64,000 nt of DNA from JAJPJE01 sp963724985 (lineage in GTDB: Bacteria; Acidobacteriota; Terriglobia; Terriglobales; Acidobacteriaceae). The position numbers were made by a program, and so were the translations under genes. Below the pieces are notes generated by a model. It did not search any database. It was given only the letters and a program-made list of their open reading frames with translations, and was not told the DNA's origin. Shown in pieces: positions 1 to 9,175 of the stretch. The DNA lies in NCBI GenBank assembly GCA_963724985.1, contig CAVRWV010000002.1:1-64000 (forward strand), given 5' to 3'. How positions within the stretch are numbered: the stretch's first letter is position 1; every line of letters begins with the position of its first letter.

Positions 1-442
1 AGACGACACTGGCACGTCGCGAGCATGGTTCTCACCCGACCTCGTTCAATACGGATTCCCTCTATACGGATCTCATGACTCCGGGCTAGTCACCAACTTC
101 AACATACAGCTGTTCCTGAGCCCACTTCATTGCTCCTGCTATCGACGGGTCTCGCAGGAGTGCTCGGGATTGTTAGAAGGAGCTAGCTCGCGCAGCTCGC
201 GTTGATTCGGCTCTTCTCCAACTTCAGTGTGGCACCCTCGGTTGGCCCTCGTCTGCGAATCTGGGCGAGCGCCAACTCCCTCGCAACTTCCGGTTGCGCC
301 GCAATCCCAGAGCGCGCAGAAGGACGCTCGCCTAGACAACACGCAGATCCCTCGCGCGCAACGCGCTCGTGATGACAAGGGGCTCGATGCGCCTGTTCCC
401 CGAGCCTTGCGATACATTGATGTGGGGGGCGCGGAGGCAACG
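1..442. other. No convincing gene; left edge of window
   Basis: I see no supported gene in this stretch. Open frames exist on both strands but have no recognisable motif and overlap each other. The right-hand part (343-378) is a copy of a dispersed imperfect palindrome found three more times in the window. The first recognisable coding sequence begins at the ATG at 443. Confidence 0.5.
343..378. repeat. Dispersed imperfect palindrome, copy 1
   Basis: The copy starts with GCAGATCCCTCGC and ends with GCTCGTGATGACAA. The same start and end motifs recur at 1071-1114, 3646-3676 and 60491-60534. The two halves are roughly inverted, so the transcript could fold. It looks like a short REP-like intergenic repeat. 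Confidence 0.6.
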
Positions 443-1003
443 ATGAGAAACCTGATCTTCGCCATCAACATTACCGTGGATGGCTGCGTCGACCACACCA
501 AGGGAATTGCCGACGCAGAAACACATGAGTACTTTACGCGCCTCCTCGGAGACGTCGACCTGATGGTCTTTGGGCGCAAAACCTATGAGCTGATGGTTCC
601 CTCTGGCCTGAGGTCGCAAGAACCCAGTCCATGACAAAGGCGGAGAACGACTTTGCTCGAGCCTTTGATTCCATCCCCAAACTTGTCTTTTCCCGATCGC
701 TCAAGAGCGCCGGCGCGGAAGATCGAAATACGAGAATTGTCGGCGACGGCCTGCGCGACGAAATCCTGAAACTGAAACAGGAACCGGGCAAAGATATCCT
801 GGCCGGCGGCGTCGATGTCCCATCGCAAACTGATCGAGCTTGGCCTGGTGGATGAATATCGCTTCGTGGTTACGCCCATCATTGCCGGAGAAGGAAGACG
901 GTTGCTGGAAGGCGTCAGCCTGCCGGAACAATTGCGACTAAAACTGGTGGAGACGAAGACGTTCCAATCAGGATGCGTGGCGCTGCGGTACGTGAGGCAG
1001 TGA
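443..1003 (+). pseudogene. RibD C-terminal/dihydrofolate reductase-like protein, two frameshifts
   Basis: Three fragments in two frames join into one protein of the RibD-C/YyaP-like reductase family. The N-terminus MRNLIFAINITVDG (443 on) carries the FGRKTYELM motif. The second fragment has SMTKAENDFARAF, FSRSL and GKDILAGGVDV. The third has LIELGLVDEYRFVVTPIIAG and GRRLLEG. The first break, near 600, looks like one missing base before a TGG codon that would read YWPEVARTQS. The second, near 829, looks like one extra A. The two shifts compensate. Either the gene is decaying or the assembly has two indels. Family reductases act on small metabolites and the substrate is unknown. The start at 443 is chosen because upstream sequence is repeat. 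Confidence 0.7.
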
Positions 1004-1070
1004 GGGCGCCCGAATAAGGAAGCTCGCGTCGGCGCTGTAGGCGTGCTTCGCACGCGCGCCGGTCGCTCGC

Positions 1071-1153
1071 CCAGATCCTTCGCTCGCGATACTCCGCTCG
1101 CTCAAGGATGACAAGTGCTGCTACGCGACGAGCGGCGCGCGAAACGTGAAACG
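1071..1153. repeat. Composite repeat: palindrome plus CGTGAAA unit
   Basis: The left part (1071-1114) is the dispersed palindrome, from CCAGATCCTTCGCTCGC to AAGGATGACAAG. The right part (about 1139-1153) is GCGAAACGTGAAACGG. The same two parts in the same order occur at 60491-60578. Both copies fill gaps between convergent genes, here the reductase-like gene and mtgA, so a role in transcript ends is possible. Confidence 0.6.
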
Positions 1154-1156
1154 GCT

Positions 1157-1920
1157 TCACCAGCCCATCTGGCGCATGCGATTGAGGATGATCGCGCTGT
1201 AGCGGGTCATGCGTTCCGGACGCCGCTTCAACGGCGCCGGCAGAATGGCGGCGAGTCGCGCCGACTGTTCCCGGCCGATATTGCGGGCCGAGGTTCGGTC
1301 GTAATAACGGCACGCCGACTCTGCGCCATAGACTCCCGGTCCCCACTCGACGACGTTCAGATAGAGCTCGAGAATGCGCCGCTTGCCGAGGACGAATTCG
1401 GCGACCGGCACCAGGGTGAATTCGGCGCCTTTGCGAAGAATGGAACGGCCGGTTCCGAAGAACAGGTTCTTGACGAGTTGCTGCGTGAGCGTGGAAGCGC
1501 CGCGCATGCGGCCGCCTTCCATGTCCTCGTCGGCGGCGAGCTGGATCTGGTGCCAGTCGAATCCGTGATGCTGGTAGAAGCGCGCGTCTTCGGCGGCGAT
1601 GACGGCATGCTGGAGGTCGGGCGAGATCTGGCTGAGCGGCACGAACTTGTAGCGCTGCTGATAGGGCGTGGGTGAACCCACGACTGCACGCGGCGCTCGA
1701 TGTGTACGGCCGTTGTCGGCGGATCGATCCAGCGGGCGGCGACAGGAGCAACGCGAAGAACGACCAGAGCAAGCAACACGCCAGCGAGGAGCAGGAGAAG
1801 AAAACGTCGGAGTGGGCGCTTGCGAATCCCACGCTTTCTACTCCCACCGAAGCCAGAAGAAGGCGAGGGTGGGGCACCCGCGGGTTGTGGTCGTACGGCT
1901 GGATGTGTCGGCGCGATCAC
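1157..1920 (-). CDS. mtgA: Monofunctional peptidoglycan glycosyltransferase, frameshift near the N-terminus
   Basis: MtgA is a GT51 enzyme that polymerises lipid II into glycan strands at the outer face of the inner membrane. The catalytic part (1157 to about 1675) has AVIAAEDARFYQHHGFD with the catalytic Glu, then RGASTLTQQLVKNLFF and the LYLNVVEWGPGVYG motif. The transmembrane N-terminus RRFLLLLLAGVLLALVVL and the PPTTA motif lie in another frame that starts at a GTG at 1920. The two frames meet near 1665-1680. Together they give about 250 residues, the usual length for MtgA, so one indel is the simplest explanation. No linked transpeptidase was seen. Confidence 0.8.
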
Positions 1921-1923
1921 CTT

Positions 1924-1961
1924 TGTTAGTAATTAGTAGTTAGTGATGAGTAGTTAGTAAA
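1924..1961. repeat. TTAGTAATTAG-type simple intergenic repeat, copy 1
   Basis: A run of imperfect 6-8 base units (TTAGTAATTAGTAGTTAG and variants) sits between mtgA and the next gene. Similar runs occur at 19151-19197 and, on the opposite strand, at 62537-62572. Confidence 0.5.
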
Positions 1962-1977
1962 GGCAAAAGGCAGCGCG

Positions 1978-2832
1978 CTACTCCTCGCGCGGCATGGCGC
2001 CGGCGAGCAGAAGGACGGTGCCGCAGAACATCAGCGTGTCCGCGAAGTAGTTCAGGCCCTTGTCGAGGCTGGCGCGTTCCACGATCGCGATGGGCACGTA
2101 GACGACGATCTCCACGAAGAGCACGGTCAGGCCGATCCACGTGGCTGCAGCGCGGGTCTTCCTGCCGATCAGCAAGAAAATGCCGCCGATGGCGTAACCT
2201 GTGGCCGCGACGTAGGTCCAAAGGGCGTGGCCGAAGATCCACGTGGGAGTGAGTGGTTCGAGGGGAACGCCGGGAACGTGATCTCCGTGCATGAATTGCT
2301 GGATACTGTAAACGAGCACGGGAATGGCGACGAAGTAGCGCGCGATGGTCAGAAAGACGTGGGTGCCGCGCTCGCGCCAATCGCCGCTGAGGCTGGCGGC
2401 CAGCGCCAGAGGGCCGCCGCAAAAAGATAGTTCCCGCAACATGAGCGCCAAGGAAAATCGGTCATGCGGATTCCGCGCCAAACCCGGGGCGTCCATGAGC
2501 ACGACAAAAAGAAAAAACGTTAAGGCCAGTAAACTCGCTGCGAGACGTGCCTGAATTTTCGTGACCAGGCTGAGGGCGGCTGCAATAAAGCAGGCGCCGA
2601 CGAAGTACGCCCAGAACATGTGCCACGGAATAAACTTCGGCACGATCGACGCGATGATGTTCGCCAAGGTGAAATGTTCGGTGCCGAAAGCCGCGAGCGG
2701 CGCGGCGTAGAAAAGCGGTCCGAAGAGAATCAGCTTGTCGAGTCCTCGCGCCTTTTGCCAGTCGCCGCGAATAAACATCGTGACCAGGCCGATTGCGAAC
2801 ACCGTCCAAAAGACGAGATACGACCAGATCAC
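1978..2832 (-). CDS. Polytopic integral membrane protein, function unknown
   Basis: This is a 284-residue protein with about eight hydrophobic segments, beginning MIWSYLVFWTVFAIGLVTMF and ending in a helix near the C-terminus with PREE at the tail. Charged residues lie in short loops. I recognise no catalytic motif. A DoxX-type protein is encoded 179 bases upstream on the same strand. The DoxX-like helices near the end (TYVAATGYAIGGIFLLIGR) suggest distant DoxX-superfamily kinship, but that is a guess. It is a real gene judging by length and clean hydrophobicity. Confidence 0.6.
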   Translation of the reverse strand: MIWSYLVFWTVFAIGLVTMFIRGDWQKARGLDKLILFGPLFYAAPLAAFGTEHFTLANIIASIVPKFIPWHMFWAYFVGACFIAAALSLVTKIQARLAASLLALTFFLFVVLMDAPGLARNPHDRFSLALMLRELSFCGGPLALAASLSGDWRERGTHVFLTIARYFVAIPVLVYSIQQFMHGDHVPGVPLEPLTPTWIFGHALWTYVAATGYAIGGIFLLIGRKTRAAATWIGLTVLFVEIVVYVPIAIVERASLDKGLNYFADTLMFCGTVLLLAGAMPREE

Positions 2833-3011
2833 AGTGCTGGGAATTGCGACGAAAGCTATGACCGCCGGCGAATTCGATTGCGCTCACGACGATTCCTTTC
2901 CGCCCCGGTTGCGCGCCCCAGCGCAAACTCATGTCCGTGGAGTGTAATCAGATATCACAAAGGAAGGAATGCAGCAAGACGCGGCTGCAGCGCAACTAGT
3001 ACCGCAGCCGC

Positions 3012-3506
3012 TCAGGAATGCATCGTGGTCCACCTTTTGCTGATCAAGCCGTCGATGGACAGCGGTCCGGGACCGCCCAGCACGAGCGCCGCGAGGCAGG
3101 CGAGATACAACAGATCGCATTCGTAACCCGGCGGTCCAAACTTTGCGCCCGCAGCCGTGACCGCCATGAGCTTGATGGAACTGAATCCGTACTGCCAATG
3201 CACGGTGACAATTGCCGTCAACAACAGGACGGCCATCGGAATACTCGCCAGGACAACAAATGCGCCCAGGAGGATCGCGAGGCCGCCGAGCAGTTCGGTC
3301 AAGATGCTGACCCACGCCATCAGATGTGGCGCGGGAACGGCGAGCGCCTGCAGGATAGCAGCGAATGCGTCCGGTCCCCTGGAGAGCTTGGCGAATCCGT
3401 GCTGCATGAAACCAAAACCAACGATCAGTCGCAGAGGAATGGGAGACCACCGACTGATGGAAGATCGTCCTAAGGGATCGATGAGAAGCTCGCGAAGTCT
3501 CGTCAT
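3012..3506 (-). CDS. DoxX family membrane protein
   Basis: This 164-residue protein has the typical DoxX layout of four transmembrane helices. An N-terminal LRLIVGFGFMQHGFAKL segment is followed by LTELLGGLAILLGAF, a third helix with the family pattern around VTVHWQYGF, and a last helix LLYLACLAALVLGGPGPLSIDG. DoxX proteins are small quinone- or thiol-linked membrane proteins of mostly uncertain function. ATG start at 3506. Upstream (3507-3743) is a divergent gap holding a repeat copy at 3646-3676. Confidence 0.8.
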   Translation of the reverse strand: MTRLRELLIDPLGRSSISRWSPIPLRLIVGFGFMQHGFAKLSRGPDAFAAILQALAVPAPHLMAWVSILTELLGGLAILLGAFVVLASIPMAVLLLTAIVTVHWQYGFSSIKLMAVTAAGAKFGPPGYECDLLYLACLAALVLGGPGPLSIDGLISKRWTTMHS

Positions 3507-3645
3507 TGCGCCACCACGGAGCCCTCAGTAGTGTTGGATACGTGGCGAGGGGATAGGTTACAAGCGTGTCCCATGCTGAAAGCTCCAGGGCATCTCAGGT
3601 GAGCGTCCAACAAAAGAGGCAAAGCTGGGGCATGGCGTAAGAAAC

Positions 3646-3676
3646 TGCAGATCCCTCGCTGCGCTCGTGAAGACAA
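3646..3676. repeat. Dispersed imperfect palindrome, copy 3
   Basis: TGCAGATCCCTCGCTGCGCT is followed by CGTGAAGACAAC. This is the shortest and most compact copy of the family seen at 343-378, 1071-1114 and 60491-60534. It lies between divergently oriented genes. Confidence 0.6.
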
Positions 3677-3743
3677 CCGCTCGGACAGGAATGTCGGCGC
3701 CACATGATATCGGGCACTCTGAACGGCGCTACTATTAATTGTC

Positions 3744-4055
3744 GTGAAGGCAGCATTTCAACACGCAGGCACACTGTTTCTCGCGATACTGATGCTTCTC
3801 TTCGGTGCGATCTATGGCCGGAGCGGATATGCGCTGCTCGGCGAGTGGTCGTCGATCTCGCCAGCACTTGCAGCGTGCGCAGTACTCTTCGTTATCTGCG
3901 GCGCGGTGATGGTGGCCTGCGGACTATGGCTGCTGGCGAAGAAGGGCGGCAGCGTTCGTCCCCTGTGGATTGGCGGTTCGGCGACGGCACTCTGCGGGAT
4001 CGTTATCCTCGCGGGCGTTCTGTCGAATGTGATTCCCTGCGCCGGTCCGAGCTGA
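3744..4055 (+). CDS. Small membrane protein with three transmembrane helices
   Basis: A 103-residue hydrophobic protein with helices around TLFLAILMLLFGAIYG, LAACAVLFVICGAVMVACGLW and IGGSATALCGIVILAGVLS. No family is recognised. After the TGA stop at 4053 the same frame stays open to 4131, contains an ATG at 4068 and encodes a further hydrophobic stretch, MASGGGLLLGGVLAWINARV. The natural protein may therefore have a fourth helix, with the stop being a mutation or error. It could also simply end at 4055. Confidence 0.55.
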   Translation: MKAAFQHAGTLFLAILMLLFGAIYGRSGYALLGEWSSISPALAACAVLFVICGAVMVACGLWLLAKKGGSVRPLWIGGSATALCGIVILAGVLSNVIPCAGPS

Positions 4056-4203
4056 TTCCGGCATCATATGGCTTCCGGCGGAGGCCTTCTTCTCGGCGGG
4101 GTGCTGGCGTGGATCAACGCGCGCGTTTAACTTTCGGGGACGACTACCGGCGGTATCGGGCGCAAACCTGGTTTTGACGAACTTGCTTCAGAGCAAAAGA
4201 ATA

Positions 4204-4222
4204 GGCAGCCACTTGAGCTGCC
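4204..4222 (-). terminator. Intrinsic terminator after the TonB-C gene
   Basis: GGCAGC, a 7-base loop and GCTGCC form a stem 26 bases past the stop of the minus-strand TonB-C gene. On the minus strand the stem is followed by TATTCTTTT. Confidence 0.55.
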
Positions 4223-4247
4223 TTATCCTAGGATGATTGCGAGTTAA

Positions 4248-4583
4248 TTATTGATCGCTGCGGAATTGAACGGCGACAACTTCCGTGGTCGATGAACTGG
4301 CCGGCTCAAACTTCCATTTCTTTACCGCTTGGTCCGCGGCTTCCACCAGAACCGGATGTCCACCGATCGCTTTCACCGACTTCACTTTTCCGTCAGGTGT
4401 AATCGTGACTTCCAACTTAACCGTGCCGCTCACATTCATTTTCCTGGCAAGTTCCGGATAAGCGGGAGAAACACGAAGGGTTGCTTTTCGTTGACCCTCT
4501 TCCTGCGCTTGCAATGCCGGCACGACGAGCATTGTGGACAGTATTGCCAAGCCGAGGAGGAGGACTGGCACTATTTTTCGCAT
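4248..4583 (-). CDS. Secreted/periplasmic TonB C-terminal domain protein
   Basis: A 111-residue protein with a signal peptide (MRKIVPVLLLGLAILSTMLV...ALQAQ) followed directly by a TonB C-terminal domain. The domain shows the family pattern: AYPELARKMNVSGTVKLEVT, the ITPDGKVKSVKAIGGHPVL segment, AADQAVKKWKFEPA and the final beta-strand. It lacks the inner-membrane anchor and Pro-rich spacer of TonB itself, so it is a stand-alone TonB-C domain of the type frequent in Acidobacteriota, not an energy transducer. A 14-base palindrome at 4624-4637 lies 41 bases upstream and may be its operator. Confidence 0.8.
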   Translation of the reverse strand: MRKIVPVLLLGLAILSTMLVVPALQAQEEGQRKATLRVSPAYPELARKMNVSGTVKLEVTITPDGKVKSVKAIGGHPVLVEAADQAVKKWKFEPASSSTTEVVAVQFRSDQ

Positions 4584-4623
4584 AACGCCGACGAGAATAG
4601 TCCGGGAATGATTCCCACACCAG

Positions 4624-4637
4624 ATTACCTAGGTAAT
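4624..4637. promoter_or_regulatory. Perfect 14-base palindrome upstream of the TonB-C gene
   Basis: ATTACCTAGGTAAT is a perfect dyad 41 bases upstream of the ATG at 4583 (minus strand). Its position suits an operator. The binding factor is unknown. Confidence 0.4.
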
Positions 4638-4863
4638 GAGGATCGCCATAAAGTGCTGCAGAAAGGCGGTTTGGCGAGACCCCTCGAGATGGATCTCGCA
4701 ATCCGGAGCCTGCTATGCCGCCATGGTAAAAGCGTAAAAAACGACGAAAAGAAGGCGCCTAGCGGCTTTAAAAGCCACTGCTGGCACGTAAGCGCCCGCG
4801 AGCACGGAGAAACAGCCAGCGAAGCATTCGCGTCTAACTTGAAGGATAGATGTGGAGGCAACT

Positions 4864-5310
4864 ATGCGTTTCGCAGCGACGGTGCTTTGTTTACTGGCAG
4901 GAAGTTATCTTTGCGCTCAAGAAACCTTGCCCGGGCAGGACCTGATTGGCTCCGATCGTGCCTTGCACCGCGGAGATACGGGCGCGCAGATCGTGACCAG
5001 TCCGGATGCGAACACGCAGATTGGCGGCTATGCAGGCGACACCAGCGGTGTGGTCACGGTGCCAGGAATCCAAACGACGGGGACAGACAGTCGCACGAAT
5101 TTGCAGAATGCGTCCGAAGCGGGGCAAAGCCGGGAGGCCGGAGCGATGGCAAGCCGCCACGCAGCAGCTGAAATTCTTGCGCAGCAACGAGGCGGCGTGG
5201 GCAGCGACAATGGCTCTGTCTGGAATGCGAACACCGTTCGCAAGAGCAACCTGGTGGGGGTGACTGGGCGCGAATCACAAAATCAAGCCCCGGGTGGAAC
5301 GAAGCAGTAG
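4864..5310 (+). CDS. Small secreted protein, function unknown
   Basis: A 148-residue protein from the ATG at 4864 (an in-frame ATG lies at 4852) with a clear signal peptide, MRFAATVLCLLAGSYLCAQE. The mature part is hydrophilic, rich in Gly, Thr, Gln and Asn, and has no recognised domain. A GGAGG-like sequence (TGTGGAGGCAACT) precedes the chosen start. It converges on the hemerythrin-like gene, which ends 9 bases later on the other strand. Confidence 0.55.
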   Translation: MRFAATVLCLLAGSYLCAQETLPGQDLIGSDRALHRGDTGAQIVTSPDANTQIGGYAGDTSGVVTVPGIQTTGTDSRTNLQNASEAGQSREAGAMASRHAAAEILAQQRGGVGSDNGSVWNANTVRKSNLVGVTGRESQNQAPGGTKQ

Positions 5311-5318
5311 GCCGATAT

Positions 5319-5800
5319 TCAGGAATCGGAGACGGCGGTCTCGCTCGCATCGGCGAGCAAGCGAATACGGCGATCTTCCGTTTCCATATGATGCAGGAGG
5401 AGCTTAGAAATGTTCGCGCCACAGTCCTGCAATTCACGAAGGCCGGCGCGCAGGTCGTTGCTGTCGTGAATCTCGTTCAGCATCTGAAAGAATTTCTCCA
5501 GACCAGCGCTAGCATACGGTGCTGCTGGCGCATAACTTCCGCAAAGCGAGCTTCCTCCGGACCGAGGCGTTCCATCGCAGTAAGAACTGTGCGTTCTTCA
5601 TGAGCCATATGAGCGGGCACGTCCGACAACAGCGAACGGAGATGCTCAGCTACTTCGCGCAACGAGCGCAGATTCGCGATGGCTTCCGAATAGGCCGCCA
5701 AGGAATCCAGCGCGGCGCGCAGGCTCTCAACTTCCAGGCGTAGCGCCTCGTGCTCACGATGATTGGTCTTTGAATCGCTCGGAATTGTGGATTGAGACAT
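5319..5800 (-). CDS. Hemerythrin HHE-domain-like protein, frameshifted
   Basis: The N-terminal frame (MSQSTIPSDS onward) has REHEALRLEVESL, AHMAHEERTVL and QQHRML, a spacing of His and Glu like that of hemerythrin/HHE di-iron proteins. After TLRML-like helix end the frame stops at 5477. One base out of phase the sequence continues as EKFFQMLNEIHDSNDL, then ISKLLLHHMETEDRRIRL with the last His pair, ending at 5319. One indel near 5487 restores a protein of about 160 residues. Such proteins bind O2, NO or iron, or sense redox state. Start 5800 follows GAGGTGACT; a GTG at 5806 is the alternative. A CRP/FNR-like dyad lies at 5904-5919. Confidence 0.65.
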
Positions 5801-5876
5801 AGTCACCTCTGTGCAGGGGCCGAGACTGCTCCAGGGATGGCAGCTGGGATTGCGGCGATCCTTGATCCTTCACATC

Positions 5877-5919
5877 ATCATGTGACAAAGAGTCTCCCGC
5901 GACAGTGATTACAGTCACA
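5877..5919 (-). promoter_or_regulatory. CRP/FNR-like dyad with class II -10 for the hemerythrin-like gene
   Basis: AGTGATTACAGTCACA at 5904-5919 matches TGTGA-N6-TCACA with one mismatch. If it is centred at -41.5, the -10 hexamer on the minus strand should fall at 5882-5877, where CATGAT (4 of 6 to TATAAT) is found. This would give a leader of about 65 bases. Confidence 0.4.
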
Positions 5920-5966
5920 GGCGCAGGTGAGGCTGTTCTGATGCGGGACAAAGTGCCCAAAACAGA

Positions 5967-7019
5967 TCAGCGGAACCAGAGTGACCACACGACATCTACG
6001 AGCGTGTGAGTGGTGGCGGAAGAAAGCAAGCGGCGGCGATCACGCCAGGCCAGTCCGTAAAAGATTCCGGCGACGGTAGCCATCACAACGTAGCGCCAGT
6101 TGAAAGGAAGCGGCTTGTTGAAATGCGATAGTCCGAAAACGATGGAAGCGATTATCAACGCGCGGCGTGCGCCGTAGCGGACTTCCAGCATGTTTTGCAG
6201 GAGTCCGCGAAAGAAAAGTTCCTCGGGCATCGCCACAAAGAAAAAGGTGACCAGCAGCGCGGATGAGACTGTACCGATGGAAGGGACGCGGCGATAGAAA
6301 GAGATGAAGTGCAGCAGGAATCCCAATGGCAAAGCGATGCATGCGTACAGAGCCCAATTGCGCAGGCCAATGGCGAAATCACGAAGACGAGGCGAGAAGT
6401 TGTAACCGACGCCATTCAGTCGCCGCACAACCAGATACGCGTAGAGCGCAGCATCGAGCAGCAGGAATTTAGAGAAAGCGCTCAATCCGGAGTGGGGGAA
6501 CGCTCCGGGCAGGAGGCGAAACTCCACGGGGAATCCCACGAGGCAGAGCGCGATCACGTCCTGCCACGCGATGGCCGCGGTCTTTGGGCCGACGAATTCG
6601 AACAGGCACGCGAGTCCGACGGTAATTCCAGGCAGGAGTAACCCGTAAGACCAGCGAAACTCACCACGCGGCAGGCTGAAAATCAGATATGGAATTACCA
6701 GGACTCCGGGGAGAAGGACCCGTATCGCGCGATTGCGAATCGACGCGAGCACCCGCGCGAGTCCGAAGCCGAAGAACCAGTACGGTGCGAGAAGCAAAGC
6801 GAAAGCCGCGAACGTAGAGGGCAAGTGCCCGCCAATTCTCTGTTCAATCGAAAAATGACGGCCGGCGAACCAGAAGCAAAAGAGAACCGCGCAGAACGCG
6901 AGCAGAGCTGCGATCAATCGATCGCGCGATGAACCGGACTCGACAGATATGGTATTGGCCGAATGGGTTTGCAAGCGGTCTTCGCCTGATGTCCCCTCAA
7001 TAATAAAGCCCGGCCACAC
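5967..7019 (-). CDS. CPBP family intramembrane metalloprotease
   Basis: A polytopic protein of up to 350 residues whose C-terminal third has the CPBP/Abi motifs: motif 1 PEELFFRGLLQ (EExxxR), motif 2 FGLSHFN (FxxxH) and motif 3 THTLVDVVW (HxxxD). Family members cut substrates within the membrane, as in prenyl-protein or toxin processing; this substrate is unknown. About eight transmembrane segments are visible. The most upstream start (GTG 7019) lies inside a terminator hairpin at 7007-7029, so the true start is probably further in, for example a TTG at 6974. No in-frame ATG exists before the catalytic region. Confidence 0.8.
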   Translation of the reverse strand: MWPGFIIEGTSGEDRLQTHSANTISVESGSSRDRLIAALLAFCAVLFCFWFAGRHFSIEQRIGGHLPSTFAAFALLLAPYWFFGFGLARVLASIRNRAIRVLLPGVLVIPYLIFSLPRGEFRWSYGLLLPGITVGLACLFEFVGPKTAAIAWQDVIALCLVGFPVEFRLLPGAFPHSGLSAFSKFLLLDAALYAYLVVRRLNGVGYNFSPRLRDFAIGLRNWALYACIALPLGFLLHFISFYRRVPSIGTVSSALLVTFFFVAMPEELFFRGLLQNMLEVRYGARRALIIASIVFGLSHFNKPLPFNWRYVVMATVAGIFYGLAWRDRRRLLSSATTHTLVDVVWSLWFR

Positions 7020-7029
7020 GGACCGGGCT
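7007..7029 (-). terminator. Intrinsic terminator after the Ig-repeat phosphoesterase gene
   Basis: AGCCCGG and CCGGGCT flank a 9-base loop. On the minus strand the stem is followed by TTATTATT. It lies 22 bases past the stop of the phosphoesterase gene (7051). Confidence 0.75.
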
Positions 7030-7050
7030 CATCGGGTCGTGGCTAATCGA

Positions 7051-9175
7051 TCACGGCAGCGAGTAGTAGCACGGCAAACCAGTTTGTTCTGGCGGATTTG
7101 TCGAGGCCAGGTTCGGCGATGTCCAGTCGAAGAACTCGGTCAAATCCGGTTGTGCCGCATCGCGCGCGGTGAGCGAAGGAAGAACGCCGGTCGTCGGATC
7201 CGGCGTCAGGAAGCGCGTTTCGATCAACTTCAGGATCGCCGTGAAGTCAGCATTGGTGTGCGAAACATAACCTGGCTTGGTAAATGGCGAGATCACCAGG
7301 TTCGGAACGCGGAAGCCGGTAGTATCAAAGAGCCCGCGCGGATCACCGGGACCGAGGATCGGCTTTCTTTCGTCTGGAGGTGGCATGGAGGCTGGCGGCA
7401 CATGATCATACATACCGCCACCTTCGTCGAAGACCATGATGAAGATAGAGTCCTGCCATGAAGGACTGTTCATCAGGGCGACCACCTGGTCGCGCACGAA
7501 TCGTGCGCCTACGTCGATTTGATCCAGAGGATGTTCATCGTGCCCGCTGTCTGGTTCAATCATCGCCACCTGGGGTAAAGTGCCCGCCTGCGCATCGGTT
7601 GCAAAGTCACTGAGCGGAACAAAGTTCGCCAGATGTTTGCCGCTGAAAGTGTAGAAGTAACTCATGTACGTGCCATTCAGCGAATTTTTCCGATAAGTCT
7701 TGTCGGAGATATAAACCTTCCACGTGATGTTATTTTTGTCCAGCAGTTCAAAAATGTTCTCACGGTTATCCAGATACATGGGTGGGTGCGGATCATTGCT
7801 TGCCGCGCCGGGGAAAGCGTACCCGTTGGATGTTGCTGCCAGCAGATACATACGGTTTGGCTGCGTGCGGGTAAGCGCACCGCTGAACATGCGATCGGAT
7901 AATCCAAAGGTAGTGGCGGCCCAATAATAAAAAGGAAGATCCTCGGCAGTGTAGAAACCCATAGCCCGTGCGCCGGCGACATCGCTTTCTTCGGTGTGTG
8001 CTGCAAAGCCTCCGGCCATGGCTGCAAAACCGTTCATCGGCGGAAGCTTGCCCCAGTTGTTTTCATTCGGCGCGTGGAGGTTCACATCATTGTGGGCTTC
8101 CTGCCAAGAAGAGCTCAGGTCTTCGATGCAGCCGCTCTTCATGTGATACGGAGAGAGATGCCCGGGACCAGTCCCTTGCCAGGTCTCGACCGAAATCGAA
8201 CACCTGGAACCCAATTTTCGCATTCGATTTACAGTCTGCGGGAAACCCGTCAACATCGGCGGGCAGACCCTGGGCGACGCGATACTCATTAAGAAATCCG
8301 AAATAGTGGTCGAAGCTGCGGTTCTCCTGCATTTCGAAGATGATGTGATTCACCGACGTCTGCAGAGAACCGGTTACAACCTGCACCGTAAGAGTCTGAG
8401 TTACCGGGGCGGCCAATGATGTGCCGGAAGCCACGAGTGTATAGGTCGTCGTCGAGCCGGGAGTGATGGTCTGGCTGCCGCTGGCTGCGACTGCCGCGCC
8501 GTCGAGAGTGACCGTGGTTGCGTTCTGCGAAGACCATGTGAGCGTGCCAGTGCCGCCGACGACGATGGTTGCAGGATTCGCTGCCAGCGTTGCAGTAGGT
8601 GGAAGTGCAATGCTGACACTCGCTGTTGATTGTGAAGGCGTGGTGCCGCTGACACCGGTGGCCACCAGCGTATAAGTGGTGTCTTGCGACGGTGTCACGG
8701 TTTGTGTCCCACTGGCCGGGACCGCAGTTCCATCCAAAGTTACTGCCGTGGCGTTTTGCGTTGTCCACGTCAGCGTCGCCGATTGGCCCGCAAGCACAGT
8801 GGGGGCACTGGTGCTCAGGTTCGCGACCGGGGCAGGAGGTCCAGTAACAGTGATCGTGCTCGCTGATTGTGCTGGTGATGTACCCGTTGGTCCAGTCGCG
8901 ACTAGCGTATAGGTCGTGGTCGTCAGAGGATTCACCTGCATCGATCCGGTGGCGGTTACCGGATTTCCGTTCAAGGTAACGGTAGTGGCGTTTTGCGTTT
9001 GCCACGTGAGCGTGGCGGTTTGTCCAGATTGAACGGTTGTCACGTTTGATGACAGCGAGGCGGCAGGGGAAGGAATGGCTGGAGCGGGTGCTACTCTCAG
9101 CCCCGCACAGCCTGTGAGCGCCGCAGTTAAAATTGTGACGGCGACTAGAGTGAAAGAACCAAACCGGGTGAGCAT
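7051..9175 (-). CDS. Lipoprotein phosphoesterase with three Ig-like repeats, frameshifted
   Basis: Start ATG 9175 follows a CGGAGG site. The N-terminus has a lipobox (LTAALTGCAG). Three repeats of about 85 residues follow, each with the pattern GQTATLTW..QNATTVTLNG and TTTYTLVATG, i.e. Ig-like modules. The phosphoesterase (phospholipase C/AcpA type) domain begins HIIFEMQENRSFDHYFG. The reading frame breaks near 8180-8195, and the domain continues in the other frame as GPGHLSPYHMKSGC, WQEAHNDVN, MIEPDSGHDEH and MVFDEGGGMYDHVPP, ending at 7051. One indel restores about 700 residues. These enzymes release phosphate from phospholipids or other esters. The Ig modules probably display it on the outer membrane or bind a surface. 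A second, single-domain member lies at 41745-43781. Confidence 0.8.

Noticed and set aside
227..442. Upstream extension of the reductase-like frame
   Set aside because: The extra codons run through a dispersed palindromic repeat and lack family similarity; the ATG at 443 gives the normal N-terminus.
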